Origin: Pyrinomonadaceae bacterium
Lineage (GTDB): Bacteria; Acidobacteriota; Blastocatellia; Pyrinomonadales; Pyrinomonadaceae
Direction of reading: 5' to 3'
Assembly: GCA_021463165.1 (NCBI GenBank)
Contig: JAJTWY010000014.1
Coordinates: 32,044-96,043 of the forward strand
Length of the DNA: 64,000 nucleotides
Position 1 is the first letter of the stretch. Each line of letters begins with the position of its first letter. Below, piece by piece: positions 8,308 through 17,250 of this stretch. The position numbers and the translations under genes are program-made. Under the pieces are notes generated by a model, which saw nothing but the letters and a program-made list of their open reading frames with translations, searched no databases and was not told where the DNA came from.

Positions 8308-10545
8308 ATGTATTGTCCAAAGTGTAAAGATGTATTCGAAGAAGGGTCGCGGAGATTCTGTCCAACCGACGGATCGCGGCTCATCTCTGAAGCTGCCCGG
8401 GCAAATGCTCGGTCAGGGGGCATCTTTGCCAGCTTGATCCCAAAGATCGATGCGATCAGCGATCTCGATGAGAAGGTACAGCGGCCTACGCGGCTATCAG
8501 AGGACGAGCTGTCCGAGCCGGCCATTGCCGAACCCGAGCTGGGTATCCCTTTTTTTGAACTTGACGACCCGGACCTGGAGATCCCGCCTCCGATCCAGAA
8601 GCCGTTACCCGAAGCCGTGGAAATCCCCGCCGCTCCGCCTGTCGCAGCCGAAGCCGAGACCAGGCCGTTGGGGCGTAAGGTACAGCCGTTTGAGATCCCC
8701 GCCGGCCATGTGGATCTTGGTGGCGTCAACCGGTTTCCGAGCCCCGCGCAGGATTTCAGCCTCGAAGATCCCGAGCGTTTTGTTGGACGGACGGTAAAAG
8801 GCAGATACGTTGTCAGTGAGTTTCTTGGCGGGGATGAGAACGGCCTCGCTTACCTTGCCGATGATCGTCTCGCTAAGGATAGAAAAGTTCTGGTTCGCAT
8901 CCTCGTCGAAAACGATTACGACGAGATAATGACGAGCATCCTGGGCGAAGAACGCGTTTCCCTGTCACATTTCAGCCATCCGAACGTCGCAAGGCTGATC
9001 GACTCGGGCAGCTTTTCAAACGGCTTGAACTTCCTCGTCAGCGAGTATTTCGACGCCCTATCGGTTGACGATTTGCTTGCGATCCATAGCGTTTTTGAGC
9101 CGCAGCGAGCGGTACGCTCCATTCGCCAGGCCGCCAACGCTCTCAACGAGGCCCATCAGGAGGGCATTATTCACAGGGATATCAGGCCCTCCAACCTGAT
9201 CGTAGATGCGTCGAATACGACTGAACAGGTCAAGGTCGTAAATTTTGGGGCTTCGAACGGTGAACCGAATGAACACAACATGGCGTACAAGGCGCCGGAG
9301 GTGCTCGAGGGTCGGATCGCCACAGTGGCAAGTGACATCTTCTCACTCGGAGCAGTAGCGTTCGAGATGCTGACGGGACAACTTCCGTTCGACGGCGGGT
9401 CCGCCAAGGAGCTGCTGAAGCAGCAAAGTTCCGGACTCCCCCGATCAGCCAGTTCCATAAATACGAACCTTCCCAGAAGCGTTGATGAAGTATTGGAGCG
9501 TGCACTAGCCCTAAATGCGGCTGATCGATTTACGAAGGCACGGGAGTTCGGTGATAACCTTTACGCGGCGATCACTGACCCGCCGAAGGCCATACCGGTG
9601 CCTGTTGAGCGCCCATCGCAGCCGGTGGAGCCGGTTCCTGCCAGGGAGGCCAAGGTGCCGACCATCATTTCGCTCGAACCGGCGGTCAAGGAGAAGCCGG
9701 CACCCGTTCCGGCCTTGCCCAAGGAAGAACCGAACTGGAAAAGCCGTTCGCCGGAACCGCCCGAGACGGGATCATTTAAGCGCGTGCTAGTAGCCGGGCT
9801 GGGCGTACTAGCGCTGGTCATCGTAGCCGCCACGGCATGGTATTTCTCGACGCGAAACGTGGATGTATCGACCCCGCCTACCGGCGACCCGGTCAATACA
9901 AACATTGCACAGGAAGTTACCCCTTCCTCGGAAATGCCGCCGCTCCCGAGAAACATCCCGCAGCCGCCGAACACGAGCCTGTTCCAGAGCAGCAAGGACT
10001 CTCTGCGCGGAGACCTGCTCAGAAATTTCGTCGGTTTCTCGCTGTATTACCCAACGGAGTGGAAACTCAACGGCCCGCAAAACGGTTCCTCGCCGAATTC
10101 ACGCGGAAAGTTTCTGGACATTTCCCGTTCCGGGCCTGACGGGCGAATGCAGGAACAGATGCTGATCAGCTACTATCCAAGCAGAGGCACCTTTGACAGC
10201 GACGACGAGAGGTTTCCGCAACTCGTCAAAGAGACGAACGACACCCTGAAGAAGCTGCTTCCGGAATATCAAATGGTCTCGGAGGGTGAGATCAGGATCA
10301 ATCAGGAATGGAGAGCGTACGAAGTCAAATTCCAGGGCGGGGGGACTTCACCGAGCGGCGAGAAATTGGTGGTCTGGGGAAGGCGCGTATTTGTTCCGGC
10401 AGCACGCCCGGGAGCGCGGAATGGTTTTGAGATCACGATGCTCGCCACGTCGCTCTCCGACACCGTTCGCAGCGTTGACGATGTCGGGGTAAAGGGCGAA
10501 CTCGCGTCTGTCCTCGCCACGTTCGAGCCGCGCCAGGACTTTTGA
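8308..10545 (+). CDS. Transmembrane zinc-ribbon pseudokinase (Ser/Thr kinase family, degenerate)
   Basis: 745 residues. N-terminal zinc ribbon (CPKC...FCPTDG, 1-26), an acidic Pro-rich region, then a kinase fold at about 168-420. Several key positions are altered: the glycine loop reads LGGDENGLAYL instead of GxGxxG, the VAIK lysine position reads VLVRIL (Arg), and DFG reads NFG (VVNFGAS, about residue 311). HRDIRPSN (about 287) is kept. Loss of the ATP-binding lysine and the metal-binding Asp suggests no phosphotransfer, so a scaffold or allosteric partner is likely. After a Pro-rich stretch comes a membrane helix (about 495-515) and an extracytoplasmic domain from about 574 (FVGFSLYYPTEWKL), resembling PsbP/LpqN-like modules. 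Third gene of the kinase-TPR run; it may be a partner of the active kinase at 4630. Inactivity is inferred from residues only. Confidence 0.82.
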   Translation: MYCPKCKDVFEEGSRRFCPTDGSRLISEAARANARSGGIFASLIPKIDAISDLDEKVQRPTRLSEDELSEPAIAEPELGIPFFELDDPDLEIPPPIQKPLPEAVEIPAAPPVAAEAETRPLGRKVQPFEIPAGHVDLGGVNRFPSPAQDFSLEDPERFVGRTVKGRYVVSEFLGGDENGLAYLADDRLAKDRKVLVRILVENDYDEIMTSILGEERVSLSHFSHPNVARLIDSGSFSNGLNFLVSEYFDALSVDDLLAIHSVFEPQRAVRSIRQAANALNEAHQEGIIHRDIRPSNLIVDASNTTEQVKVVNFGASNGEPNEHNMAYKAPEVLEGRIATVASDIFSLGAVAFEMLTGQLPFDGGSAKELLKQQSSGLPRSASSINTNLPRSVDEVLERALALNAADRFTKAREFGDNLYAAITDPPKAIPVPVERPSQPVEPVPAREAKVPTIISLEPAVKEKPAPVPALPKEEPNWKSRSPEPPETGSFKRVLVAGLGVLALVIVAATAWYFSTRNVDVSTPPTGDPVNTNIAQEVTPSSEMPPLPRNIPQPPNTSLFQSSKDSLRGDLLRNFVGFSLYYPTEWKLNGPQNGSSPNSRGKFLDISRSGPDGRMQEQMLISYYPSRGTFDSDDERFPQLVKETNDTLKKLLPEYQMVSEGEIRINQEWRAYEVKFQGGGTSPSGEKLVVWGRRVFVPAARPGARNGFEITMLATSLSDTVRSVDDVGVKGELASVLATFEPRQDF

Positions 10546-10561
10546 GCCCCATCCGCGATAA

Positions 10562-13500
10562 CTATTCCAGGCCCACGAAATCTACATTCGTCACGCTTAC
10601 GGTGATGTTTAGCGTCTTTGGCGCAAAGCGATAGCGTTTTGATGCCACTGTCAATATATAATCTGAACCAACCGGCACATCGTTGAACGAATACAACCCG
10701 AACGAGCTCGTCGTAGCGATCCGGCGGTTGTTCTGTACATCGATGAGCGTCACTACGGCGTTTCGAAGTGCCAGACCGCTCGGTGTGAAAACCCTTCCGG
10801 AAACGGTTATTCCCGACGGCGGCGGGGTTGGAGTAGGCGTCGGGGTTGGAGTTGGAGTTGGAGCCGCGCCTGTACACTTCCCTTGGCCTCCGGCGTTAAA
10901 GATCGCCTGCACCTCAGCCGCCGTCAGAGCGCCATTGTAGAAACTTACCTCGTCAAGCATCCCCTGAAACGTCAGTGACGAGTCGCGGTTAATGCCGTCT
11001 GCAAAGCGGACCGGATTGTTGAAAGTCACCGAGAACTGCGGCCCGCTTGTCCGGTCGAGCACACCGTTCAGATAAAGCCGCATGTCGGTGCCGTTCCAAA
11101 CGAGGGCGGCGTGTGTCCACTGGTTTGTCGGAACTGGGGACGAGCCGAAAACGGCGCCTTGTTTCCAATAGGACAAAGTGCCGTTGACATAGTAAAGCGC
11201 ACCGAAATTCGGCGAGCCAAAGTCGTTCGATATCACATGACGGAATGGTTGGTCAGCTACGGCAGGGTTCATCCAGAATTCAACCGAAAAGGGAGATCCC
11301 AGATTGAGCGTGGGTGTTTCAACATAACTGTTCCCGCCCGGGAATGAAAATGCCTGCCCGACCCTGCCCGCCGGATACGTCACACTTCCGGTTGGAGTCC
11401 CGTTCGCGCTACCGCGCGTATCGTTCGCATTGCCCTCGCCCGGATACCAGTTAGCCAATGACGCAGGCGGCGCGACGCAGCCGCTCCCCGGCGACGGCGT
11501 CGGGCTCGGCGTTGGGCCACCACTAAATGCAAGGCCCCAGTCCGGTTCGAGGTCGATAGCAATATTGCTTGTCAGCGGAGCCGACAGGTTGGTACCGTCA
11601 GGGTCCATAAGATATATATCGGCGTCTCCGTCGCGACTGCTGAAAAACACCACGCGGCTGCCATCGGGAGAAAATGCGGGAACGCCATCCCCATCGGGAT
11701 GCGATGTCAAACGGTCCTGGTCCGATCCATCTGCGTTCATCGCGTAAACTTCGGCGTTCAAATCGCGCGAGCTCCAGAATATGATGCGGCTGCCATCCGG
11801 CGACCATCGCGGATTGTGACCACTCAGGGTCGTGAGTTGGACCTCGTTTGTGCCACCGGCAGTTATCGTGTAAACGTTGGTCGTTCCATTACGAAATGCC
11901 TGAAACGCAATACGGCTGCCATCCCGCGAATAGCTTGGGGCCTCGTCCGACCCTGATCCGAAGTTTGTGAGCCTGACGTTGTTTGTGCCGTCGGTGTTCA
12001 TGACATGGAGCGAATTTGTCGCTGCGCTGCCATAGACTATTCGAGTGCCGTCGGGCGAAAAACTTGGCCAGTTGTCGAGCCCGCTCGTCAGCTTCTCAAG
12101 ACCGGTTCCGTCCGCGTTCATGATATAAATGCCAGTCGAGCCGCTCGAGCGGGCAAAAGCGATCTGACTGCCATCGGGCGAGAACCTCGGCTGGCGATCT
12201 GTCGCCGGATCATTTGTGAGACGCGTCTGGTCTGTACCGTCCGGGTTCATCGTATAGATCTCGAAGTTGCCATCGCGATTGCTAGCAAAAACGATCCGGG
12301 TCGGGCCGGTCGGGGGTGGCGTCGGCGAGGGCAATGGTGTCAACGTAGGACTAGCAACTGGCGTTGGTGTTGGGGTCGGGGTCGGAGTTGGTGTAGGCGT
12401 TGGTGTAGGCGTTGGTGGAGTCTGGCCCGGCTTGCACTTTCCATAATTCGCAGCATTGTAGATCGACTGGATCTCCGAGATGCCAAGCTCCCGGTTGAAC
12501 ATCTCAACTTCATCGATCACACCCGAGAAGAACGATCCCGCAAGCGAATCTGCCGAACCCGTGGGCCGTGCTCCGAGTAGCAACGGCAGTGAGTTTTGCG
12601 GTGTAAAGGATGTACCGAGATTTGCACTCGCTACGCTGGCGCCGTTGACGAATATCGCCGCAGCCCCAGTCGTTTTATCGAAAGTCAAAGCGACGTGATG
12701 CCATGCGTTGGCCGTGAGAACGCTCGTCGAGGTCCCCAACACGTGGTTTCCGTTCGACGTGTCGCGAATGTTTGCGAAAAGCGCCCCGGGAAGCACCGTA
12801 CCGGTCGGACTGATACTTTGCCATAGGTGAACACCGGCCGAACCCGTAGGCGCGGCGTATTCGAAGATTGGGCGGCGCGTAGCAAGATCAGTCGGATAGA
12901 TCCAAGCATCAAAAGTAAACGACTGGGTATTCAAGCTAGCCGAAGCCGGGATCGAGACATGATCGTTAACACCGTCCATGTTGAACGCTTGCGCGACCAC
13001 TCCCGGCGTAAAGCCTGCGCCATTCTGCAATGTCCCGTTATTCGATCCCTGGATATCATTAGCGTTGCCGTCACCGGGGAGCCATGCGACCATTCCGGAT
13101 GGGGCGACGACACACCCGGCGGCACTGCTTACTCCCCAACGAAGATTGACGTTGCCCGTTGCCCCATTCTTCCCATCAACGGCGACGTAATAGACCGTCC
13201 CGGCCACGGCCGTAAACCTTACCTGGCTCTGAATGTACCCAACACCGCCTTCGATAAAATCGTCATTTGTTCCTACCAATGTCAGTGCGTTAACACTCGC
13301 CCCTGTATAAACGCCAAGGGTTGTGTCGAAGTCGCTTCCAAGCGTGTTGAAGTAGGCCGGTCCAGACGTCGGAGCGACCCACCGATACCAAACCGACGCT
13401 CCGCCCTGGTCATTCCCGTGATTTGGTTCGCCGGTCTCCTTGTTCGCCCCAACATTTATACCACCAACGGTGCCGACCGGGCCGGTGACCAGCTGTGCAT

Positions 13501-14413
13501 TGACGAAGTCATTATTCGGCGGGACTGAGCCCGGTTTGCATTTGCCCGCGGGGCCGGCGCTGTAAATGGCCTGAATCTCTGACTGGGCCAATGCCCGCGA
13601 AAAGATCTCGACCTCATCGATCATTCCCGGAAAGAATCGGGTCTGAAAGGACTCTTCCTTCCCAATAGCGACCGCACGGTCGGTGGCCAGGATGGCATTG
13701 CTGCCTGCGATGGTCTGAGTATTGACGCGCTCACCATTGATATAGATCGAGAATACCCCGCTCGGTGGATCGTACGTCATAGCCACGTGCGACCAAGTAT
13801 TGAGCGGAATCGTTCCGCCCTCGATGTTCGGCTCGGCGCCGTTGGTGAAATGGATCGCGCTGAAAAGTTGCAGATTCCCGTTCCGATTTACCGTCCAGAG
13901 TCCGTATGAATCGGAAGTTGAACTCGTACTAAAATCCTGTGCCCATTTCGTCATTATAGCGTCGAGATTATTGACAGGAGGAAGGCCCGACGGATTGATC
14001 CACGCATCGATCGAGATCGCGCCGGATATTTTCAAGCTGGCGGGATTGCCGAGCGCCACATATCCTGTGGTCCCGTTAAGGGTAAACGCTTGGGCGACCT
14101 TGCCAGCCGCATTGGCCGTCGCACCACCCGTCAACGTGCCGTTGTTTGTACCGCGGATATCGTTCGCATTCCCATCGCCCGGCCACCAGCTGACCATATT
14201 GGCCGGTGGAGCAACACAGCCCGCGAGCGACGTTAAAGAGGGGGAACCGGCCGGTGACTGCGCCAGGGCCCAGGCGGCCTCTCGTGTTCCGATAGGCACA
14301 ACCGCCGCTCGGTGGCCAACCGCGGCGGCAGATGCCTCTTCGCGAACCAAGGCAACCATCGAAAAGGCAATCGTCAAGATCAACATGACGATCAGCACCA
14401 GGTTTCGGGTCAT
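10562..14413 (-). CDS. Very large secreted multidomain protein: three LamG domains, beta-propeller, Thr-Pro linkers
   Basis: 1283 residues from the ATG at 14411-14413, chosen because GGAGG (14418-14422) sits just upstream. Signal peptide at 1-30. In order: LamG/concanavalin-like domain (about 60-290; WWPGDGNANDIRGTNNGT), a pre-peptidase-C-like domain (about 305-430), second LamG (435-660), a Thr-Pro linker, a TolB/PD40-type beta-propeller (about 712-985; repeated FSPDGSRI), a second linker, a third LamG (about 1000-1190), another Thr-Pro linker, and a C-terminal carboxypeptidase-regulatory-like domain (from about 1213). LamG and propeller domains bind sugars or proteins. No catalytic domain is evident, so an adhesive or scaffold surface role is inferred. 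The opposite-strand gene 8308-10545 ends 16 bp away, convergent. Confidence 0.88.
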   Translation of the reverse strand: MTRNLVLIVMLILTIAFSMVALVREEASAAAVGHRAAVVPIGTREAAWALAQSPAGSPSLTSLAGCVAPPANMVSWWPGDGNANDIRGTNNGTLTGGATANAAGKVAQAFTLNGTTGYVALGNPASLKISGAISIDAWINPSGLPPVNNLDAIMTKWAQDFSTSSTSDSYGLWTVNRNGNLQLFSAIHFTNGAEPNIEGGTIPLNTWSHVAMTYDPPSGVFSIYINGERVNTQTIAGSNAILATDRAVAIGKEESFQTRFFPGMIDEVEIFSRALAQSEIQAIYSAGPAGKCKPGSVPPNNDFVNAQLVTGPVGTVGGINVGANKETGEPNHGNDQGGASVWYRWVAPTSGPAYFNTLGSDFDTTLGVYTGASVNALTLVGTNDDFIEGGVGYIQSQVRFTAVAGTVYYVAVDGKNGATGNVNLRWGVSSAAGCVVAPSGMVAWLPGDGNANDIQGSNNGTLQNGAGFTPGVVAQAFNMDGVNDHVSIPASASLNTQSFTFDAWIYPTDLATRRPIFEYAAPTGSAGVHLWQSISPTGTVLPGALFANIRDTSNGNHVLGTSTSVLTANAWHHVALTFDKTTGAAAIFVNGASVASANLGTSFTPQNSLPLLLGARPTGSADSLAGSFFSGVIDEVEMFNRELGISEIQSIYNAANYGKCKPGQTPPTPTPTPTPTPTPTPTPTPVASPTLTPLPSPTPPPTGPTRIVFASNRDGNFEIYTMNPDGTDQTRLTNDPATDRQPRFSPDGSQIAFARSSGSTGIYIMNADGTGLEKLTSGLDNWPSFSPDGTRIVYGSAATNSLHVMNTDGTNNVRLTNFGSGSDEAPSYSRDGSRIAFQAFRNGTTNVYTITAGGTNEVQLTTLSGHNPRWSPDGSRIIFWSSRDLNAEVYAMNADGSDQDRLTSHPDGDGVPAFSPDGSRVVFFSSRDGDADIYLMDPDGTNLSAPLTSNIAIDLEPDWGLAFSGGPTPSPTPSPGSGCVAPPASLANWYPGEGNANDTRGSANGTPTGSVTYPAGRVGQAFSFPGGNSYVETPTLNLGSPFSVEFWMNPAVADQPFRHVISNDFGSPNFGALYYVNGTLSYWKQGAVFGSSPVPTNQWTHAALVWNGTDMRLYLNGVLDRTSGPQFSVTFNNPVRFADGINRDSSLTFQGMLDEVSFYNGALTAAEVQAIFNAGGQGKCTGAAPTPTPTPTPTPTPPPSGITVSGRVFTPSGLALRNAVVTLIDVQNNRRIATTSSFGLYSFNDVPVGSDYILTVASKRYRFAPKTLNITVSVTNVDFVGLE
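10824..10864. repeat. 6-bp tandem repeat coding for a Thr-Pro linker
   Basis: Repeats of GTTGGN/GTCGGN/GTAGGN on the plus strand that read as Thr-Pro dipeptides on the minus strand, between the third LamG domain and the C-terminal domain. Such arrays can change length by slippage. Confidence 0.7.
12361..12416. repeat. 6-bp tandem repeat coding for a Thr-Pro linker
   Basis: About nine degenerate units of GTTGGN/GTCGGN that code Thr-Pro repeats on the minus strand, between the second LamG domain and the beta-propeller. Longest of the linkers in this protein. Confidence 0.75.
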
Positions 14414-14417
14414 AAAA

Positions 14418-14422
14418 CCTCC
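14418..14422 (-). promoter_or_regulatory. Shine-Dalgarno site deciding the start of the LamG protein
   Basis: GGAGG on the minus strand, four bases before the ATG at 14413. It favours this start over the in-frame one 21 bases upstream. Confidence 0.75.
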
Positions 14423-14646
14423 GGCAAGACGCACTGCTTTAGTTCACCAAGAATATACCAATTCTTCGCGTTTCCAACGAAAAAAACGAAAAGATCAAGA
14501 AATTAGTAATGGATCAACTAGAAAGCACGGTCTTTCGCCGACGCCGGTCGTCACGTGTTCGATCGCTGCCGCCGGAATGTTGCCCGGCGGTGTAAACTTC
14601 TGAGGCGGTGCGGGTTCCTAAGAAACAGGTTTGGGACGCAGTTCCG

Positions 14647-16203
14647 CTACTGCACGGTCTGGACCTCGGCGCTTTCCAAGCGACGGCGTCTCCGGGCGGC
14701 ACGCCATGTACGGAGGCCTTCCCCGGTCAGGCTGAGGATGGTGCGACGATTGTCGAAAAGGAGCTTTAACCAAGCGGATCGGCTCATTTGAGGAAAATAG
14801 ATCCCACGGAAGAATAGACGGGCGACCAGGTGGCTGATACGTATGTCGATCGGGGCTTCGCGTATGGCGTTGACCGCCTCCCAGTTTCGCTGAGGGCTAT
14901 AGGATCGCGACCAGGCATTGAATGTTTCCTTTTTGGCGTCCTCGATCGACATCTTTAGCGGATCGTGGGCCATGACAAAAGGAGCGAAATCTAGCCAATG
15001 CGTTGGGCGCTTCAAACGACCGGCTTTTGCGAGACGATCGTAAAGCGGGGTCGAAGGGAACGGAGTAAGCTGACCAAAAACCGGAAGGCCCGGAGCCCAG
15101 CTCTCGATCTCGTTGACGGTTCGGTCAGAAACACCCGGTGTATCGTTGTCCATCCCAAAAATGAACGAGGTTATCGCGTAGATATTCCGCTTACGAAGCC
15201 CTTCGAGCACACCCTTATAATTCTCGGGACGAGAGAAATTCTTATTTACGTCCGCCATGTTGGCCGGATCGATCGACTCCATACCGATGAATACCCATTT
15301 GCCTCCGGCTTCGGCGATCAGGTCGACGAGTTCCTCGTCCGCGAGCAGATTCGCACTTATCTGGGCTACCCAGGGAAGTTGAGCACCGGCCGCGATAATA
15401 TCCCGCAGAAGCCCCTTCAAACGCTTCTTGTTGATGGCGAGATTGTCGTCGATAAAGAAGACGGCCATCTGGCCTTTCTCCTTCTTCGCCCTGGCTTTCA
15501 GCCGAAGTAATTCCTCGACGACGCTTTCATTTGTCCGAAAACGGATCGAGTCACCAAAGAAACCTGTGACCGTACAGAATTCACACCCGTAAGGACACCC
15601 GCGGCCGGTCTCGATCGGCACAACAAAGAATTTTCCCCAGCCTTCGCCCATTCGCGACATTATCGGCCGGAGAAACTTTGGAACAAGCGAAAATTGGTCA
15701 AGATCGAGAGTTTCCCATGGGATGTGCGGATAATGTTGAAGACCGGGTTTTACATCATGGCCCTTTTCATCCAGCTTTGGCTGATAGATCTCCCGAAGTT
15801 CACCGTTCGCCGCGTCTGTGACCATTCGAGCCCAGTAATCATCAGCTTCGCCGAGTGCGACGGCGTCAGCATGCCTTGGCCCACCGTTCTTGCCGAGGGC
15901 CTCGTCAGGGCATTCCGTGACATGCGGGCCACCCATCACGACCTTGAACCCAGCTTCACGAAGGGCGTCCGCAACGAGATAGGCGCGAGCAACCATCCGC
16001 GTCATTGATCCGATCCCGACAAGGCCAATATTCTCATCCCGGCAAAACTGAACAAGCTCGGCCCGCGTCATCGCTTTTGCGTTTCCATCGATCAGGATAA
16101 CTTCGTGTTCAGGCGGCGTCAGCGATTGGAGCAGAAACATCCAGAGATGCGGCATGAAGTTACGCGTGATGCCATTATCCGGGTTGTAAAGTAAGATCTT
16201 CAT
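14647..16203 (-). CDS. B12-binding-domain radical SAM protein
   Basis: 518 residues. The N-terminal 140 or so residues form a cobalamin-binding-like Rossmann domain (ILLYNPDNG, EVILIDGNAKAM, VVMGGPHVTECPDEAL). The radical SAM core begins near 190 with GRGCPYGCEFC, the CxxxCxxC motif that holds the 4Fe-4S cluster. The C-terminal third resembles the DUF4070-type extension of this family (HDPLKMSIEDAKKETFNAW). Members carry out methylations or C-C bond rearrangements on lipids, hopanoids or tetrapyrroles; the substrate here cannot be read from sequence. No hopanoid or chlorophyll genes are adjacent, so the context is uninformative. Family certain, substrate unknown. Confidence 0.88.
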   Translation of the reverse strand: MKILLYNPDNGITRNFMPHLWMFLLQSLTPPEHEVILIDGNAKAMTRAELVQFCRDENIGLVGIGSMTRMVARAYLVADALREAGFKVVMGGPHVTECPDEALGKNGGPRHADAVALGEADDYWARMVTDAANGELREIYQPKLDEKGHDVKPGLQHYPHIPWETLDLDQFSLVPKFLRPIMSRMGEGWGKFFVVPIETGRGCPYGCEFCTVTGFFGDSIRFRTNESVVEELLRLKARAKKEKGQMAVFFIDDNLAINKKRLKGLLRDIIAAGAQLPWVAQISANLLADEELVDLIAEAGGKWVFIGMESIDPANMADVNKNFSRPENYKGVLEGLRKRNIYAITSFIFGMDNDTPGVSDRTVNEIESWAPGLPVFGQLTPFPSTPLYDRLAKAGRLKRPTHWLDFAPFVMAHDPLKMSIEDAKKETFNAWSRSYSPQRNWEAVNAIREAPIDIRISHLVARLFFRGIYFPQMSRSAWLKLLFDNRRTILSLTGEGLRTWRAARRRRRLESAEVQTVQ

Positions 16204-16316
16204 TAAAGGACGACCGAAATCAGCAAACAGTACCTCAGAGTTCTAATCGTCTTTGGGGACTATATTGGATTGAGAACGATTTATCGACCCATCATCTCAT
16301 TTTTAATAGGCTTTCG

Positions 16317-17126
16317 CTATCTTAGAATAATTTTTTTGATAAGGGCAAAAAATATGGCATCCGGCAAGAGTTTTCGCGCCTTCAGGATCCCTTTTGTATT
16401 CGCCCCGTACCGCATCCTCCTTGTACCGTCGGTCACAGCCTGGTAGATCGTCTGCGCAACGATCTCACCATCGGGTGCCTCGCGCCCGGCCTTGTCCATG
16501 TTATCGATTGCTCGTGAAACAAAACTATCGTACACGGTCAGGCCTTCCTTCTTTGTAAGCTCCTTTGACCTATCGTAGAAGTCCGTTTTGATCGGGCCGG
16601 GCTCGATCAGTTTGACCCTAATATTAAAAGGCTCGAGTTCATAATGCAGCGATTCAGAAAACCCCTCGACCGCCCACTTGGTCGCGTGATATAAGCTGGA
16701 AACCGGAAAGGCCATCCGACCGCCAACCGACGAAACATTTACGATCAACCCTTTTTTCTGTTCGCGAAAATACGGCAATATCTCGCGGCAAACACTCATC
16801 AAGCCGAGAACGTTCGTTTCGAACTGTCGCTCGATCTGCTCAGACGAAGCCGCTTCAAAGGCCCCTAGCAGTCCGTATCCCGCGTTATTTACGACGACAT
16901 CGATCCGCCCGAATCGCTCCAGCGTCGCTGCTATCGCCGCACGTATCGACTCGGGATCGGTCACATCAAGGCGAAGGCATTCGATATCGACTATCCGAGC
17001 CAGATCGGTCGCTTTCTCCGGTGATCGCATGGTCGCGGCAACCTTCCAATTCTTGGCCTGAAACAGCTTCGCAGTGTGCAGTCCGATCCCGCTTGACGCG
17101 CCTGTGATAAATATGACTTTGTCCAT
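16317..17126 (-). CDS. Short-chain dehydrogenase/reductase
   Basis: 269 residues from the ATG at 17124-17126 (MDKVIFITGASSGIG). The frame is open further upstream, but the Rossmann start sets the natural beginning. Shows the cofactor loop TGASSGIG, the NNAGYG motif, the catalytic Ser of VNVSSVGGR and the YHATK Tyr-Lys pair, so it should be an active NAD(P)H-dependent oxidoreductase. The closing part (EPGPIKTDFYDRS, then a basic hydrophobic C-terminus) is like classical SDRs acting on lipid or retinol-like substrates. Divergent from the SbcD-like gene at 17251 across 124 bp. The natural substrate cannot be named. Confidence 0.9.
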   Translation of the reverse strand: MDKVIFITGASSGIGLHTAKLFQAKNWKVAATMRSPEKATDLARIVDIECLRLDVTDPESIRAAIAATLERFGRIDVVVNNAGYGLLGAFEAASSEQIERQFETNVLGLMSVCREILPYFREQKKGLIVNVSSVGGRMAFPVSSLYHATKWAVEGFSESLHYELEPFNIRVKLIEPGPIKTDFYDRSKELTKKEGLTVYDSFVSRAIDNMDKAGREAPDGEIVAQTIYQAVTDGTRRMRYGANTKGILKARKLLPDAIFFALIKKIILR

Positions 17127-17250
17127 TCGTTGGATTATAACCGTAGAGACGCCGAGAATTGTACGGCTTGCATCGCAGTTCCCGCTATCAGTCAATTCTT
17201 TGCCGGTTTCCTATGCCGCGCCGGGTCGCGGCGATGATAAACTTAGCGAT

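Noticed and set aside
12361..12416. CRISPR-like or variable tandem array
   Set aside because: The short repeats code for Thr-Pro in frame; no spacers and no cas genes.
14414..14646. tRNA or small RNA in the gap between the radical SAM and LamG genes
   Set aside because: No cloverleaf or strong structure could be drawn; only leader, ribosome site and unassigned sequence.
16204..16316. Small gene or regulatory RNA before the radical SAM gene
   Set aside because: Short AT-rich gap with no start, ribosome site or stem of note.
17074..17250. Long N-terminal extension of the SbcD-like protein
   Set aside because: It overlaps the divergent SDR gene and the metallophosphoesterase core begins at MKFLHIADVH.
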